64,000 nucleotides of DNA. Source: Burkholderiales bacterium (GTDB lineage Bacteria > Pseudomonadota > Gammaproteobacteria > Burkholderiales > Burkholderiaceae_C). Made by a program: the position numbers and the translations under genes. The notes under the pieces are model-generated. The model was not told the origin of the DNA, did not search any database, and saw only the letters and a list, made by a program, of their open reading frames with translations. The stretch is taken from positions 62,001-126,000 of the forward strand of contig JACRAY010000011.1 in assembly GCA_016213325.1 (NCBI GenBank). The letters run 5' to 3'. How positions within the stretch are numbered: position 1 is the first letter of the stretch; every line of letters begins with the position of its first letter. This document shows positions 30,436 through 39,391 of this stretch, one piece after another.

Positions 30436-33105
30436 ATGAAGATCCAGCGATCCGTCGCCGCACTGCTCGCGGCGATTCCGCTCGCGTTGGCCGCGCAAGG
30501 CGAGCCGAACGCCGACGCACCCGCGGCCGCACCCGCCGCCGCACCGCCCGCATCCGCCGCATCGCGGCCGCAGGGCGAACCTGCCCCGCTGCGCGCCTTC
30601 AACGACGTGGTGAAGGACGCGAAGCGCATGGAAGGGTTCGTGCCGCTGTGGCAGAAGGACGAGCGTGTCTGGCTCGAAGTCCCGAAGGAGCTGCTGGGCA
30701 AGCCCTTCCTCTTCAGCGTCAACATCGCCAGCTCCGTCGGCGAGCGCGGCCTGTACGCGAGCCAGATGGCGGGCTCCCAGATGGTGGAGTTCCGCCGCAT
30801 CGGCCGCCAGATGCAGCTGATCGCGCTGAACACGCAGTTCCGCGCTGTGGCCGACCAGGGCAGCAAGCGCGCCATCGAGCAGGCTTTTTCACCCAGCCTG
30901 GTCGGCAGCGCTGCGGTTGTCAGCGCCGAGCATCCCACGCGCAAGTCGGTGCTGGTCGACGCGTCGTTCCTGTTCTCCGACATTCCCGCGTATTCGACGC
31001 GGCTGGAGCGGGCCTACCGCCTGCCGTTCTCGGTGGACCGGGCCAACTCGTCGTTCGAACGCGTGCGCGCCGAAGAGCGGCTGTCGACCCTGACGGCGCG
31101 CATCCACTTCGCCACGCCGCGCATTCCCGCGCCTCCGCTTACGCCGCCGGCCGTGAAGCCGCCGACCCCGCCCCAGGCCACGCCCGACCCGCGCAGCCTG
31201 TTCGTCGACTACGTGTACAGCTTCCTCGCGCTGCCCGACACGCCGATGCGCCCGCGCGCCGGCGACCCGCGCGTGGGCAACTTCACCGAGTCGTTCACCG
31301 ACCTCGGCGGCGACATGAAGGCCAACCCGCGCACGCACTACGTGATGCGCTGGCGGCTGGAAAAGAAGGACCCGGCGGCGGCGGTTTCGGAGCCGGTGAA
31401 GCCGGTCGTGTTCTGGCTCGACAAGAACATCCCCGTGAAGTACCGCCCCGCCGTTGCGGCCGGCGTGCTGGAGTGGAACAAGGCTTTCGAGAAGATCGGC
31501 ATCCGCGACGCACTGGTGGTGAGGCAACAGCCCGACGACGCCGACTGGGACAACATGGACGCGGGGCACGCGTCGGTGCGCTGGTTCGTGGGTGCCGACG
31601 TGGGCTTCGCCATCGGCCCGAGCGACGCCGACCCGCGCACCGGCGAGATCCTGGACGCCGACATCGGCATGAGCGACGTGTTCGCGCGCGGCTCGCGGCG
31701 CTTCGTCGTCGAGGACATCGGCGCGTCCAGCCACGACAAGCTGGCGCAGCTGACCGCACCCTGGCGCAACGGCAACGACCGCTCGCGCTTCCTGTGCGAG
31801 GACATGACCTATGCCGCGATGGACATGCACTTCGCGATGGACCTGCTGGAAGCGCGCGGCGAGATCGACGCCGACAGCCCCGAGGCCGAAGCGTTCGTCA
31901 CCGACGCGATCAAGGGCATCATGATGCACGAGGTGGGCCACGTGCTCGGGCTCAAGCACAACTTCAAGGGCTCCACCGTGCTCACCGGCGCGCAGCTGCA
32001 GGACCGCGCGTACCTCGACGCCAACGGCCTGGGCAACTCGGTGATGGACTACACGCCCTTCAACCTGGCCGTGAAGGGTGAAAAGCAGGGCAGCTACCAC
32101 CGCACCACGATCGGCGCCTACGACTACTGGGCGATCGAGTACGCGTACCGGCCGCTGGACCCGGCGAAGGAGAAGCAGGAACTCGCGAAGATCGCAGCGC
32201 GCAGCACGGAGCCCGGGCTCGCCTTCGGTGACGACACCGATGCCGGACGCGGCGTGGACGGCATGGACCCCATGGCGAACCTGTTCGACCTGGGCGACGA
32301 CCCGATCGCCTACTACCGCAAGCGCCTGAAGCTGTCGCAGGAGCTGTGGGCGCGCCTGCAGGAGCGCAAGCCGCGCGAGGGCGAAGACCCGCTGCGCCAG
32401 CGGCGTTCGCTGATGGCCGGCTTCGGGCCGCTGGGCGCTTCGGCGTCGCTTGCCGCCAAGTACGTCGGCGGCATGCACGCCGTGCGCGACCTGCCCGGCA
32501 CCAGCAACCGGCCGGCGTTCCGGCCGGTGGAGCCGGCCAAGCAGCGCGAGGCGCTGCAGTTCCTGGCCAGCGGTATCTTCAGCGCCGACAGCTTCCGCTT
32601 CAAGCCGGAGCTGCTCGCGTCGCTGTCCGTCGATTACCAGGAGTGGGAGCGGCAGGGGCCGGCCGACATCACGACGGCCGTGGCGCGCGTGCAGTTGCCC
32701 GCACTGGACCGGCTGATGAACCCGTCGACGGCGAGCCGCCTGCTCGACCTGCCGTCGTATGTGCCCGCATCCGAACGCAAGGGCATCATCTCGCTGAACG
32801 AGGTGTACGAAACGGTGCAGCGCGCGGTGTGGAGCGAGCTGGCGAGCGGCGGCGAGATCGACCGCCTGCGCCGCAACCTGCAGCGCGAGCACCTGAAGCG
32901 CCTGTCGGCGCTGCTCACCAAGGGCTCGGCCGCGATGCCGGCCGATGCGCTGAGCCTGGTCCGCTACAACGCCACGCGGCTCGAGCAGCAGCTTCGCGCC
33001 GCCGTCGCCAGGCCGGGCAACCGGTCGGTCGAATCCCGCGCGCACCTGGAGGAGAGCCTGGGCATCCTCAAGGAGTCGCTGCGGGCCACGATGCAGCGCG
33101 GATGA
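30436..33105 (+). CDS. Exported zinc metalloprotease (DUF5117/DUF5118 zincin)
   Basis: 889 aa; the ATG follows GAGGAGCCATCC. The signal peptide and an Ala/Pro-rich linker run to ~50. A DUF5118/5117-like region (~50-460) contains 'GFVPLWQKDERVWLEVP' and 'VFWLDKNIPVKYRPAVAAGVLEWNKAFEKIG'. The zinc site HEVGHVLGLKH (498-508) has the HExxHxxGxxH spacing of metzincins. The C-terminal ~380 residues are the usual DUF5117-family extension. It is a periplasmic or surface peptidase whose peptides could feed the adjacent importers. Its stop overlaps the next start. Confidence 0.92.
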   Translation: MKIQRSVAALLAAIPLALAAQGEPNADAPAAAPAAAPPASAASRPQGEPAPLRAFNDVVKDAKRMEGFVPLWQKDERVWLEVPKELLGKPFLFSVNIASSVGERGLYASQMAGSQMVEFRRIGRQMQLIALNTQFRAVADQGSKRAIEQAFSPSLVGSAAVVSAEHPTRKSVLVDASFLFSDIPAYSTRLERAYRLPFSVDRANSSFERVRAEERLSTLTARIHFATPRIPAPPLTPPAVKPPTPPQATPDPRSLFVDYVYSFLALPDTPMRPRAGDPRVGNFTESFTDLGGDMKANPRTHYVMRWRLEKKDPAAAVSEPVKPVVFWLDKNIPVKYRPAVAAGVLEWNKAFEKIGIRDALVVRQQPDDADWDNMDAGHASVRWFVGADVGFAIGPSDADPRTGEILDADIGMSDVFARGSRRFVVEDIGASSHDKLAQLTAPWRNGNDRSRFLCEDMTYAAMDMHFAMDLLEARGEIDADSPEAEAFVTDAIKGIMMHEVGHVLGLKHNFKGSTVLTGAQLQDRAYLDANGLGNSVMDYTPFNLAVKGEKQGSYHRTTIGAYDYWAIEYAYRPLDPAKEKQELAKIAARSTEPGLAFGDDTDAGRGVDGMDPMANLFDLGDDPIAYYRKRLKLSQELWARLQERKPREGEDPLRQRRSLMAGFGPLGASASLAAKYVGGMHAVRDLPGTSNRPAFRPVEPAKQREALQFLASGIFSADSFRFKPELLASLSVDYQEWERQGPADITTAVARVQLPALDRLMNPSTASRLLDLPSYVPASERKGIISLNEVYETVQRAVWSELASGGEIDRLRRNLQREHLKRLSALLTKGSAAMPADALSLVRYNATRLEQQLRAAVARPGNRSVESRAHLEESLGILKESLRATMQRG

Positions 33106-34880
33106 TGCGGCGGCGCACCCTTGTCCAGGGCGGGATGGCCGCAGCGGTGAGCTGGGGTTTCACCCCAGCCTACGCACAGCCGGCCGCCGACCACGAAGAA
33201 ACGAACAAACTCCACGCCCTCTTCGACCGGCACTGGGAAGACGTGGCCCAGCGCTTCCCCGAATGGAGCACCTGGAAGGGTGACCATCGTTTCAACGACC
33301 GCCTGGCCGACGAGTCGAAGGAAGCGACCGACGCCTGGGACGCGCAGGTGGTGCGCTACCTGGCCGAAGCCAGGGCGATCCGCCGCGACCGGCTGGGCCA
33401 GACGGATCGCGTGTCGCTGGACCTCTTTGCGTACCAGATGGGGCGTCGCGTCGAGGAGCAGGCCGCCCCCGGCTATCGCACGCTGATGCTGGGTGCGATG
33501 GGTGGCCTGCAGAGCGAGTTCGCCGATCTGATGTTCGGTGTGCCAGTGGGCTCGGCGAGCGACTTCGAGCAACTGCTCAAGCGCATGGCGGCCTACCCGC
33601 GGCAGATGGACCAGCAGCTCACGCACCTGCGGCGCGGCATGGCCATGGGATGGGTGTCGGCCTTGCCTGTGCTCGAACGCGTGCTGAAGCAGATCGACGA
33701 ACAGCTGCCCGCCAACGCCGAAGACGGGCCGTATTTCCAGCCGTTCATGCGCATGGGCAGCGGCATTGCGGCCGCCGACCAGGCACGGCTGAAGGCAGCC
33801 GGCAAGGCCGCCATCGAGCAGCACGTTGCACCCGCGCTGCGCAAGCTGCGCGCCTTCGTCGCCAGCGAGTACATGGCCAAGGCACCGGCCAGCGGCGCGC
33901 TGGCGGGCTATCCCGACGGACAGCGCGTGTACGACATGGTGGTGCGCCACCGCACGACGACGTCGCTGTCGGCGGCGCAGGTGCACGACATCGGCCAGCG
34001 CGAACTGGCGCGCCTGCGCGCCGAGATGGACGGCATCATCACGCGCACCGGCTTCAAGGGCGGCTTCGCCGGGTTCATCCAGTACATCAACACCGACACG
34101 AAGTTCTTCCACGCGTCGGCCGACTCGCTACTCACCGGCTATCGCGACATCGCCAAGCGCATCGACGCCGAGATGCCGCGCCTCTTCGTCGAACTGCCGC
34201 GCGCGCCCTATGGCGTGCGTGCCATGCCGGCCTTCAAGGGTCCGGGTGCAGCGGAGTACTACGACGGCCCCGCCCTGGACGGCAGCCGCGGCGGCTGGTT
34301 CAACGCCAACGTGCTCGCGCTGAAGGCGCGGCCCACGTGGATGATGGCGACGCTGACGGCGCACGAGGCGATGCCGGGCCACCACCTGCAGGTCGCGCGC
34401 GCCACCGAGATGCGCGGCTTGCCGGCGTTCCGCCGGGCCGACGGCTACAACGCCTATGGCGAAGGCTGGGCCGTGTATGCCGAAACGCTGGGCCGCGAGA
34501 TCGGCCTGTACGACGACCCGTACGCCCTGTTCGGGCACCTGCAGTGGCAGGCCCTGCGTGCGGTGCGGCTGGTGGTGGACACCGGCATCCATTCGATGGG
34601 TTGGACCCGGCAGCGCGCCATCGACTTCACGATCGAGCGCACCGGCATGGGCGAGACCTTCATCTCGCACGAGATCGACCGCTACATGTCGTGGCCCGGC
34701 CAGGCGCTCGGCTACATGATCGGCCGCATGAAGATCGAGGAGCTGCGCGACCGCGCGAAGGCGAGGCTAGGCGCGAAATTCGACATTCGTAAGTTCCATA
34801 ACGCCGTGCTCGACAACGGGTCGGTTCCCCTCGGCGTGCTGGAGCGGCTGATCGACGAGTGGATGGCGGCGCCTGCCTGA
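33102..34880 (+). CDS. Exported DUF885-family metallopeptidase
   Basis: 592 aa, with ATGs at 33102 and 33105. The N-terminus 'MMRRRTLVQGGMAAAVSWG' has an RRxx-type pattern that could be a Tat signal. DUF885 motifs are present: 'HEAMPGHHLQ' at 421-430 (HExxxGHH zinc-binding signature), 'YGEGWAVYAETLGREIGLYDDP' and 'GQALGYMIGRMKIEELRDRA'. Members are carboxypeptidase-like enzymes of the M32/thermolysin-related group. It is the last gene of the rightward peptide island. The signal-peptide codons contain the same 24-bp palindrome as the second binding protein. Confidence 0.92.
   Translation: MMRRRTLVQGGMAAAVSWGFTPAYAQPAADHEETNKLHALFDRHWEDVAQRFPEWSTWKGDHRFNDRLADESKEATDAWDAQVVRYLAEARAIRRDRLGQTDRVSLDLFAYQMGRRVEEQAAPGYRTLMLGAMGGLQSEFADLMFGVPVGSASDFEQLLKRMAAYPRQMDQQLTHLRRGMAMGWVSALPVLERVLKQIDEQLPANAEDGPYFQPFMRMGSGIAAADQARLKAAGKAAIEQHVAPALRKLRAFVASEYMAKAPASGALAGYPDGQRVYDMVVRHRTTTSLSAAQVHDIGQRELARLRAEMDGIITRTGFKGGFAGFIQYINTDTKFFHASADSLLTGYRDIAKRIDAEMPRLFVELPRAPYGVRAMPAFKGPGAAEYYDGPALDGSRGGWFNANVLALKARPTWMMATLTAHEAMPGHHLQVARATEMRGLPAFRRADGYNAYGEGWAVYAETLGREIGLYDDPYALFGHLQWQALRAVRLVVDTGIHSMGWTRQRAIDFTIERTGMGETFISHEIDRYMSWPGQALGYMIGRMKIEELRDRAKARLGAKFDIRKFHNAVLDNGSVPLGVLERLIDEWMAAPA
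33151..33174. repeat. 24-bp palindrome in signal-peptide codons (copy B)
   Basis: Identical to the reverse complement of 22746-22769, and read in the same frame (WGFTPAY) within the signal peptide of the DUF885 peptidase. Confidence 0.8.
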
Positions 34881-34881
34881 C

Positions 34882-35598
34882 TCAAGAAGGCGACGCGGGC
34901 AGCGTCCTCTCGAGCCTGCGAATGGCCTGCCACAGCTGTGCCTGTGTGACTGCCGTCATGCCGAGTGCCTTCATGCAGCTCTCCAGCCTCCCCGGCCGCT
35001 TGCGCAGGGCTTGCACGGCCAGTGCCACCGACTGTCGCACCGACTGGCCGTAGGCGCCTTCAGCCTTGGCACAGGCGTCGAGCAGCAGCTGGCGAGGCGC
35101 TCGCTGCATCGCCAGGTCGATCAGGTCGCGGCTGAAGACCGAGTCATCCGGCCAGCGGTCGGCGTTCGCCAGCAGCTTTTCGGCGGCGAGGTCCAGGGCA
35201 CAAAGCACCGCTACTCCGCAGATGCGGTCCGCATCACCGGGCTGGGCCAGTTCGATCCGCCCCTCGAGCACGATCTCGAACTTGATCAGTGCCTCGCCGG
35301 AGCGCACCATCGTCCTGATGCCGTACTGGTCTGCGCGGATGTCGCGAGCAAGGCCGAGGTCCATGCCGGGGCGCAGCAGGGGCTTGAGTGAACGGGCCGC
35401 CGGGAGCGACTGGCGCAGCTCGCGATAGCCGGCGATATCAGACACCAGGAAGTCGATGTCCACCGACTCGCGGTACTCGCCGTGCTTGAGCGCCATCGCG
35501 GTTCCGCCACCGAAGTAGCACCGATGGGTCGCCAGCGCCTGCGGTTCCAGCGCCTGCAGCACGAGGGCGACGTCGCGGTGATGAGGCCGTTCAAACAA
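34882..35598 (-). CDS. AbiEii/MenA-like nucleotidyltransferase toxin
   Basis: 238 aa from a TTG at 35598 preceded by GGGGG; this gives the N-terminus (M)FERPHH that I expect for the family. A GTG at 35613 would add five residues. The Pol-beta NTase signature is intact: 'FGGGTAMALKHGEYRESVDIDF' contains the G-G motif (30-32) and the metal-binding S-x-D-x-D (Asp47, Asp49). AbiEii-type toxins use this fold to transfer nucleotides, in MenT-type toxins to tRNA ends. It overlaps the upstream XRE gene by 8 bases, the standard antitoxin-toxin layout. The target is not predictable. Confidence 0.85.
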   Translation of the reverse strand: MFERPHHRDVALVLQALEPQALATHRCYFGGGTAMALKHGEYRESVDIDFLVSDIAGYRELRQSLPAARSLKPLLRPGMDLGLARDIRADQYGIRTMVRSGEALIKFEIVLEGRIELAQPGDADRICGVAVLCALDLAAEKLLANADRWPDDSVFSRDLIDLAMQRAPRQLLLDACAKAEGAYGQSVRQSVALAVQALRKRPGRLESCMKALGMTAVTQAQLWQAIRRLERTLPASPS

Positions 35599-36037
35599 GC
35601 AGCTTGCCCCCACCGAGCGTTGCCGATAGTGCCTGGATCAACGCACGTTCCGAGGCACTGAGGCTGGCGCGATCGACGTGCCTCCAGTTGCGCTCGTAAA
35701 GCGCCAATGCTTCTTGCGGTTCCAGCTCCTCGACGCCTTCCAGCTGCCAGGCCAGTTGGCGCAACTGCGGGTAGTCGGCGAGCCGGATGCGGTCAGGCAA
35801 TGCGTCGCCGGCAGGTGAGCCCATCCCCGTGATCCCAAGCTGCAAACCGAGTGCCTTGGCGACCGCCACCCATGCACCGACGGCGACCGTCGGTTCACCG
35901 CGCTCGATCCGGTGGAGGGTCACGCGCGAGATGCCGGCCGCCTCAGCTGCAGTGACCGCGCTGACCTTCTGGCGTTTGCGTGCAAGGCGAATCTCGGCAC
36001 CGATGCGCAAGAGGGGTTCGACCTTTCCTTCCTTCAT
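35591..36037 (-). CDS. XRE-family HTH antitoxin/regulator
   Basis: 148 aa. A Cro/CI helix-turn-helix occupies ~12-65 ('IRLARKRQKVSAVTAAEAAGISRVTLHRIERGEPTVAVGAW'). A C-terminal ~80-residue region ('YPQLRQLAWQLEGVEELEP') probably binds the toxin. It overlaps the nucleotidyltransferase gene and sits directly downstream of an inverted repeat that would suit autoregulation. HTH plus AbiEii-like toxin is a recurrent toxin-antitoxin arrangement; whether this pair is active is not shown. Confidence 0.87.
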   Translation of the reverse strand: MKEGKVEPLLRIGAEIRLARKRQKVSAVTAAEAAGISRVTLHRIERGEPTVAVGAWVAVAKALGLQLGITGMGSPAGDALPDRIRLADYPQLRQLAWQLEGVEELEPQEALALYERNWRHVDRASLSASERALIQALSATLGGGKLLV

Positions 36038-36087
36038 ATGTTTCCCATAATAGTCATTAAAGGAAAAATGTCAAGTATGAGAAACAT
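36038..36087 (-). promoter_or_regulatory. Operator-like inverted repeat upstream of the toxin-antitoxin pair
   Basis: ATGTTTCCCATA (36038-36049) and TATGAGAAACAT (36076-36087) are inverted repeats matching at 11 of 12 positions, separated by 26 AT-rich bases. One arm abuts the antitoxin start codon. Binding of the XRE protein here would block transcription of its own operon. Confidence 0.6.
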
Positions 36088-36176
36088 TTCATAGATCTTG
36101 AGCGATCATCCGTGGGCAGTGAATCCCGGCGCCCCCAGACCGTTGGCAGCGAAGCCGCTCGACAGCTGGGCGCGCA

Positions 36177-36710
36177 TCACCACCACGGCTTCTGCCCCGG
36201 CTGCAGCACGCTGTGGCAACGCTCGCAGGTGAACATCGGCGTGAAAGCCACCTTGCCGTGGCACGAACCGCAGGATTCGCCGCGGAAGATCGCCGCCATG
36301 GTCGTCGTGGCCGTGCCCGCTTTCTGCGAGTACAGGCCATCGTGGCAGTTGCTGCAGGCGAGCCACGCGTTGTGGGCCTGGTGCGGGAACTTCACGAAGG
36401 GCATCTGCGCCGTGTTCTTCATCACCACGTCGTTGTCGTAGCCGGGCAGGGCGGTGCCGCCTTTCAGTTCGGCGCGCGGCTCGATGAGGCGCCCGGCCAG
36501 TGCGCGCGACCAGTCGGGGCGGCCGCGCTTGTCGAGCGGCAGCGCCGAAAAAGCTTCCGGCGGCTGCTGCAGCCGCGACCATTCGGGCAGCGCAGTGTCG
36601 TGGATCACCACCGGCTCGGGTTCGGGGGTCCACGGCGGCGGCTCGTCGTCGTCCTGGGCGAGGGCCGTGCCCAGGACGCCCAGCAGGACCAGCAGGTGCA
36701 GGCGCTTCAT
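36177..36710 (-). CDS. Periplasmic triheme c-type cytochrome (c7-like)
   Basis: 177 aa from the ATG at 36710; the signal peptide 'LHLLVLLGVLGTALAQ' follows directly. Three CxxCH heme-attachment sites are visible: CSNCH (119-123), CGSCH (147-151) and CERCH (162-166). Conserved histidines at 110 and 113 could serve as distal ligands. The spacing matches c(7)-type triheme domains. An acidic, Pro-rich stretch (~20-40) precedes the domain. It is a periplasmic electron carrier, divergent from the TetR gene. No oxidase or reductase partner is adjacent. Confidence 0.9.
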   Translation of the reverse strand: MKRLHLLVLLGVLGTALAQDDDEPPPWTPEPEPVVIHDTALPEWSRLQQPPEAFSALPLDKRGRPDWSRALAGRLIEPRAELKGGTALPGYDNDVVMKNTAQMPFVKFPHQAHNAWLACSNCHDGLYSQKAGTATTTMAAIFRGESCGSCHGKVAFTPMFTCERCHSVLQPGQKPWW

Positions 36711-36734
36711 CAGGCCTGACTTTACCTGCGGGCA

Positions 36735-36775
36735 TGCATTGCGCCTTGACATGCCGCAGGCCTATACTTCCCAAA
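36735..36775 (+). promoter_or_regulatory. Putative TetR promoter with near-leaderless start
   Basis: TTGCGC, an 18-bp spacer and TATACT (36763-36768) end 7 bases before the ATG at 36776, so the transcript would begin at or just before the start codon. GGCATG (36731-36736) and CATGCC (36750-36755) flank the -35 region and could be an autoregulatory site. Based on sequence resemblance only. Confidence 0.35.
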
Positions 36776-37465
36776 ATGAACGAACTGGTACATGAGCGCC
36801 GGACCGGCAAGGCCGGCGCCAAGCCGCTGGGGGCGCGCAAGGAGCCGACGCGCACCAACGACCCGGAGCGCACCAAGGCCAACATCCTCGAAGTGGCCGA
36901 GGCCGAGTTCGGCGAGAAGGGCCTGGCCGGCGCACGCATCGACGAGATCGCCGAGGCCACGCGCACCAGCAAGCGGATGATCTACTACTACTTCGGCAGC
37001 AAGGAAGGCCTGTACCTGGCCGTGCTGGAAGAGTCGTACCGCCGCGTGCGCGATGTCGAAGCCGAACTGCACCTGCAGGACCTGGAGCCCGAAGAGGCGC
37101 TGCGCCGCCTGGTGGCCTTCACCTTCGACCACCACCTGCACCACGAGAACTACATCCGCCTCGTGATGTCCGAGAACATCAACCGCGGCCAGTTCCTGGC
37201 GCAGAGCCGGCGCATCCAGGACCTGAACGTGCCGGCCATCGACGCCATCCGCAAGATCTGCGAGCGGGGCGTCAAGGCGGGCCAGTTCCGCAAGGGGCTG
37301 GACCCCGTCGACATCCACGCGTCGATCTCGGCGCTGAGCTTCTTCAACGTGTCCAACCGCCACACCTTCGGCACGATCTTCAAGGTCGACATGCAGTCGC
37401 CGGCATACATCGCGCAGCGCCGCGACAATGTGGTCGAGATGATCGTCAGGTTCTGCCGGAAGTAG
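36776..37465 (+). CDS. TetR-family transcriptional regulator
   Basis: 229 aa. The N-terminal HTH is clear: 'RTKANILEVAEAEFGEKGLAGARIDEIA' followed by 'TSKRMIYYYFGSKEGLYLAVLEESY' (~35-85). The C-terminal ligand-binding half resembles TetR proteins with a TetR_C domain of the 'HHLHHENYIRLVMSENINRGQFL' type. It directly precedes a TRAP transporter and shikimate-pathway catabolic genes in the same direction. It is therefore the likely local regulator, with shikimate, quinate or 3-dehydroshikimate as possible inducer (inference). Confidence 0.92.
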   Translation: MNELVHERRTGKAGAKPLGARKEPTRTNDPERTKANILEVAEAEFGEKGLAGARIDEIAEATRTSKRMIYYYFGSKEGLYLAVLEESYRRVRDVEAELHLQDLEPEEALRRLVAFTFDHHLHHENYIRLVMSENINRGQFLAQSRRIQDLNVPAIDAIRKICERGVKAGQFRKGLDPVDIHASISALSFFNVSNRHTFGTIFKVDMQSPAYIAQRRDNVVEMIVRFCRK

Positions 37466-37515
37466 GGGTTTCTCCCGACAATAAAACTAACCAGTCCGTA
37501 CAAAATGCGCCGGTG
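37466..37515 (+). promoter_or_regulatory. Possible TetR operator/promoter before the TRAP operon
   Basis: This 50-bp AT-richer gap contains ACTAACCAGTCCGTAC just upstream of the dctQ start. The ACTAACC...GT pattern resembles TetR-family operators, but only one half is convincing. It is the expected place for control of the TRAP/aroE-like operon. Confidence 0.35.
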
Positions 37516-38082
37516 ATGCAAAAACTCATCGACGCGACCTGCCGGCTGTTCGGCTTGCTGATGGTGCTGTGCCTCGGGCTGATGGTCCTCATGGTGTTCG
37601 GCAACGTGGTGCTGCGCTATGGCTTCAACTCCGGCATCACCGTCTCCGAAGAACTCTCGCGCTGGCTGTTCGTATGGATGACGTTCCTGGGTTCGGTGGT
37701 TGCCATGCGCAGCCATGCCCACCTGGGCACCGACTCGCTGGTTTCGCGCCTGCCGGTGGCAGGCAAGAAAGCCTGCTACGTGGCTGCGCACGTGCTGATG
37801 CTGGCCATGTGCTGGCTGATGCTCAAGGGGTCCTGGCAGCAGGCGGTCATCAACTACGGCACCACCAGCGCGGTAATGGAGGCGTCGATGGCCTGGCTCT
37901 ATGCGCCCGGCGTGGTCTTCGCCGTACTCGCCGGCGTGATCATCGCGCACGAACTGTGGAAGCTCCTGCGCGGTCGCCTGTCCGAAACCGACCTGGTCGC
38001 CATCTCCGAATCCGACGACATGCCGCACGGTGACCCGCACCCTGCCGACGTGTCGAAAACCGGCCTGCTGCGCAAGCCATGA
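37516..38082 (+). CDS. TRAP transporter small permease (DctQ-like)
   Basis: 188 aa from the ATG at 37516 (GTG at 37513 also possible). Four membrane segments, with the family motif 'NVVLRYGFNSGITVSEELSRWLFVWMTFLGS'. A hydrophilic tail of ~30 residues follows. It partners the large permease, whose start overlaps its stop by 4 bases. These secondary importers use the sodium or proton gradient with a periplasmic binding protein, usually for carboxylic acids. Confidence 0.93.
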   Translation: MQKLIDATCRLFGLLMVLCLGLMVLMVFGNVVLRYGFNSGITVSEELSRWLFVWMTFLGSVVAMRSHAHLGTDSLVSRLPVAGKKACYVAAHVLMLAMCWLMLKGSWQQAVINYGTTSAVMEASMAWLYAPGVVFAVLAGVIIAHELWKLLRGRLSETDLVAISESDDMPHGDPHPADVSKTGLLRKP

Positions 38083-39359
38083 CGATCACGATCTTCCTCG
38101 GCGCACTGCTCGGCGCCATGGCGCTCGGCGTGCCGATCGCGTTCTCGCTGCTGTTCTGCGGCGCCGCCCTGATGTGGCACCTGGGCATGTTCGACGCCCA
38201 GATCCTCGCGCAGAACACCATCGAAGGCTCCAACAGCTTCCCGCTGCTCGCGGTGCCGTTCTTCATGCTGGCGGGCGAGATCATGAATGCGGGCGGCCTG
38301 TCCAGGCGCATCGTGAACTTCGCGCTCACGCTGGTGGGCCACGTGCAGGGCGGCCTCGGCTACGTCGCCATCATGGCCGCGATCATCATGGCCGCGCTTT
38401 CGGGGTCGGCCGTCGCCGACGCCGCGGCGCTGTCGGCGCTGCTGCTGCCCATGATGCAGCGGGCCGGGTACGACACCGCGCGCTCGGCCGGCCTCATCGC
38501 ATCGGCCGGCATCATCGCGCCCATCATCCCGCCGAGCATCGGCTTCGTCGTGTTCGGCGTGGCGGCCAACGTATCGATCTCCAAGCTGTTCATGGCCGGC
38601 ATCGCACCCGGCCTCATGCTGGGCGCCGCGCTCTGGGGCACCTGGTGGTGGCTGGTGCGCAAGGAGAAGATCAAGGGTGCGCCGAAGGCGAGCCTGTCGA
38701 TGGTGCTGAAGGCGCTCAGGGACGCGACGTTCGCGCTCGGGCTGCCCGTCATCGTCGTCGTGGGCCTCAAGTTCGGCGTGTTCACGCCCACCGAGGCCGC
38801 GGTGGTGGCCGCCGTCTACGCGCTGTTCGTCTCGACGGTGGTGTACCGCGAGCTGAAACTGTCGCAGCTGTACGGCCTGTTCCTCTCGGCTGCGCAGACC
38901 ACGGCCGTCATCATGTTCCTGGTCGCCGCCGCCATGGTGTCGGCCTGGATGATCACGGTGGCGAACCTCCCGGCCGAGCTGGTCTCGCTGCTCAAGCCGC
39001 TGCTCGACAACCCGACGCTGCTGCTCGTCGTCATCATGGTCATCACCATCCTGGTGGGCACGGCCATGGACATGACGCCCACCATCCTGATCCTCACGCC
39101 GGTGTTCATGCCGCTCGTCAAGGCCGCGGGCATAGACCCGGTGTACTTCGGCGTGCTGTTCATGATCAACAACGCCATCGGGCTCATCACGCCGCCGGTC
39201 GGCACGGTGCTGAGCACGGTGGCCGGCGTCGGCAAGGTGAGCATGGACGAGGTCACGCGCGGTGTGTGGCCCTTCATGCTGGCCCAGTTCGCCGTGATGT
39301 TCCTGCTCGTGTTCTTCCCCAGCCTCGTGCTCGTGCCGGCGCGCTGGTTCTACGGCTGA
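38079..39359 (+). CDS. TRAP transporter large permease (DctM-like)
   Basis: 426 aa, the usual DctM length, with about twelve membrane segments. Signature stretches: 'GSNSFPLLAVPFFMLAGEIMNAGG', 'SGSAVADAAALSALLLPMM', 'GIIAPIIPPSIGFVVFGVAANVSI' and 'NNAIGLITPPVGTVLSTVAGVG'. It forms the translocation channel with the upstream small permease. The first of two unrelated TRAP-type systems in this region. Confidence 0.95.
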   Translation: MTITIFLGALLGAMALGVPIAFSLLFCGAALMWHLGMFDAQILAQNTIEGSNSFPLLAVPFFMLAGEIMNAGGLSRRIVNFALTLVGHVQGGLGYVAIMAAIIMAALSGSAVADAAALSALLLPMMQRAGYDTARSAGLIASAGIIAPIIPPSIGFVVFGVAANVSISKLFMAGIAPGLMLGAALWGTWWWLVRKEKIKGAPKASLSMVLKALRDATFALGLPVIVVVGLKFGVFTPTEAAVVAAVYALFVSTVVYRELKLSQLYGLFLSAAQTTAVIMFLVAAAMVSAWMITVANLPAELVSLLKPLLDNPTLLLVVIMVITILVGTAMDMTPTILILTPVFMPLVKAAGIDPVYFGVLFMINNAIGLITPPVGTVLSTVAGVGKVSMDEVTRGVWPFMLAQFAVMFLLVFFPSLVLVPARWFYG

Positions 39360-39391
39360 ACCCCCCTGATCTACCCCAAGGAGACGACCCC

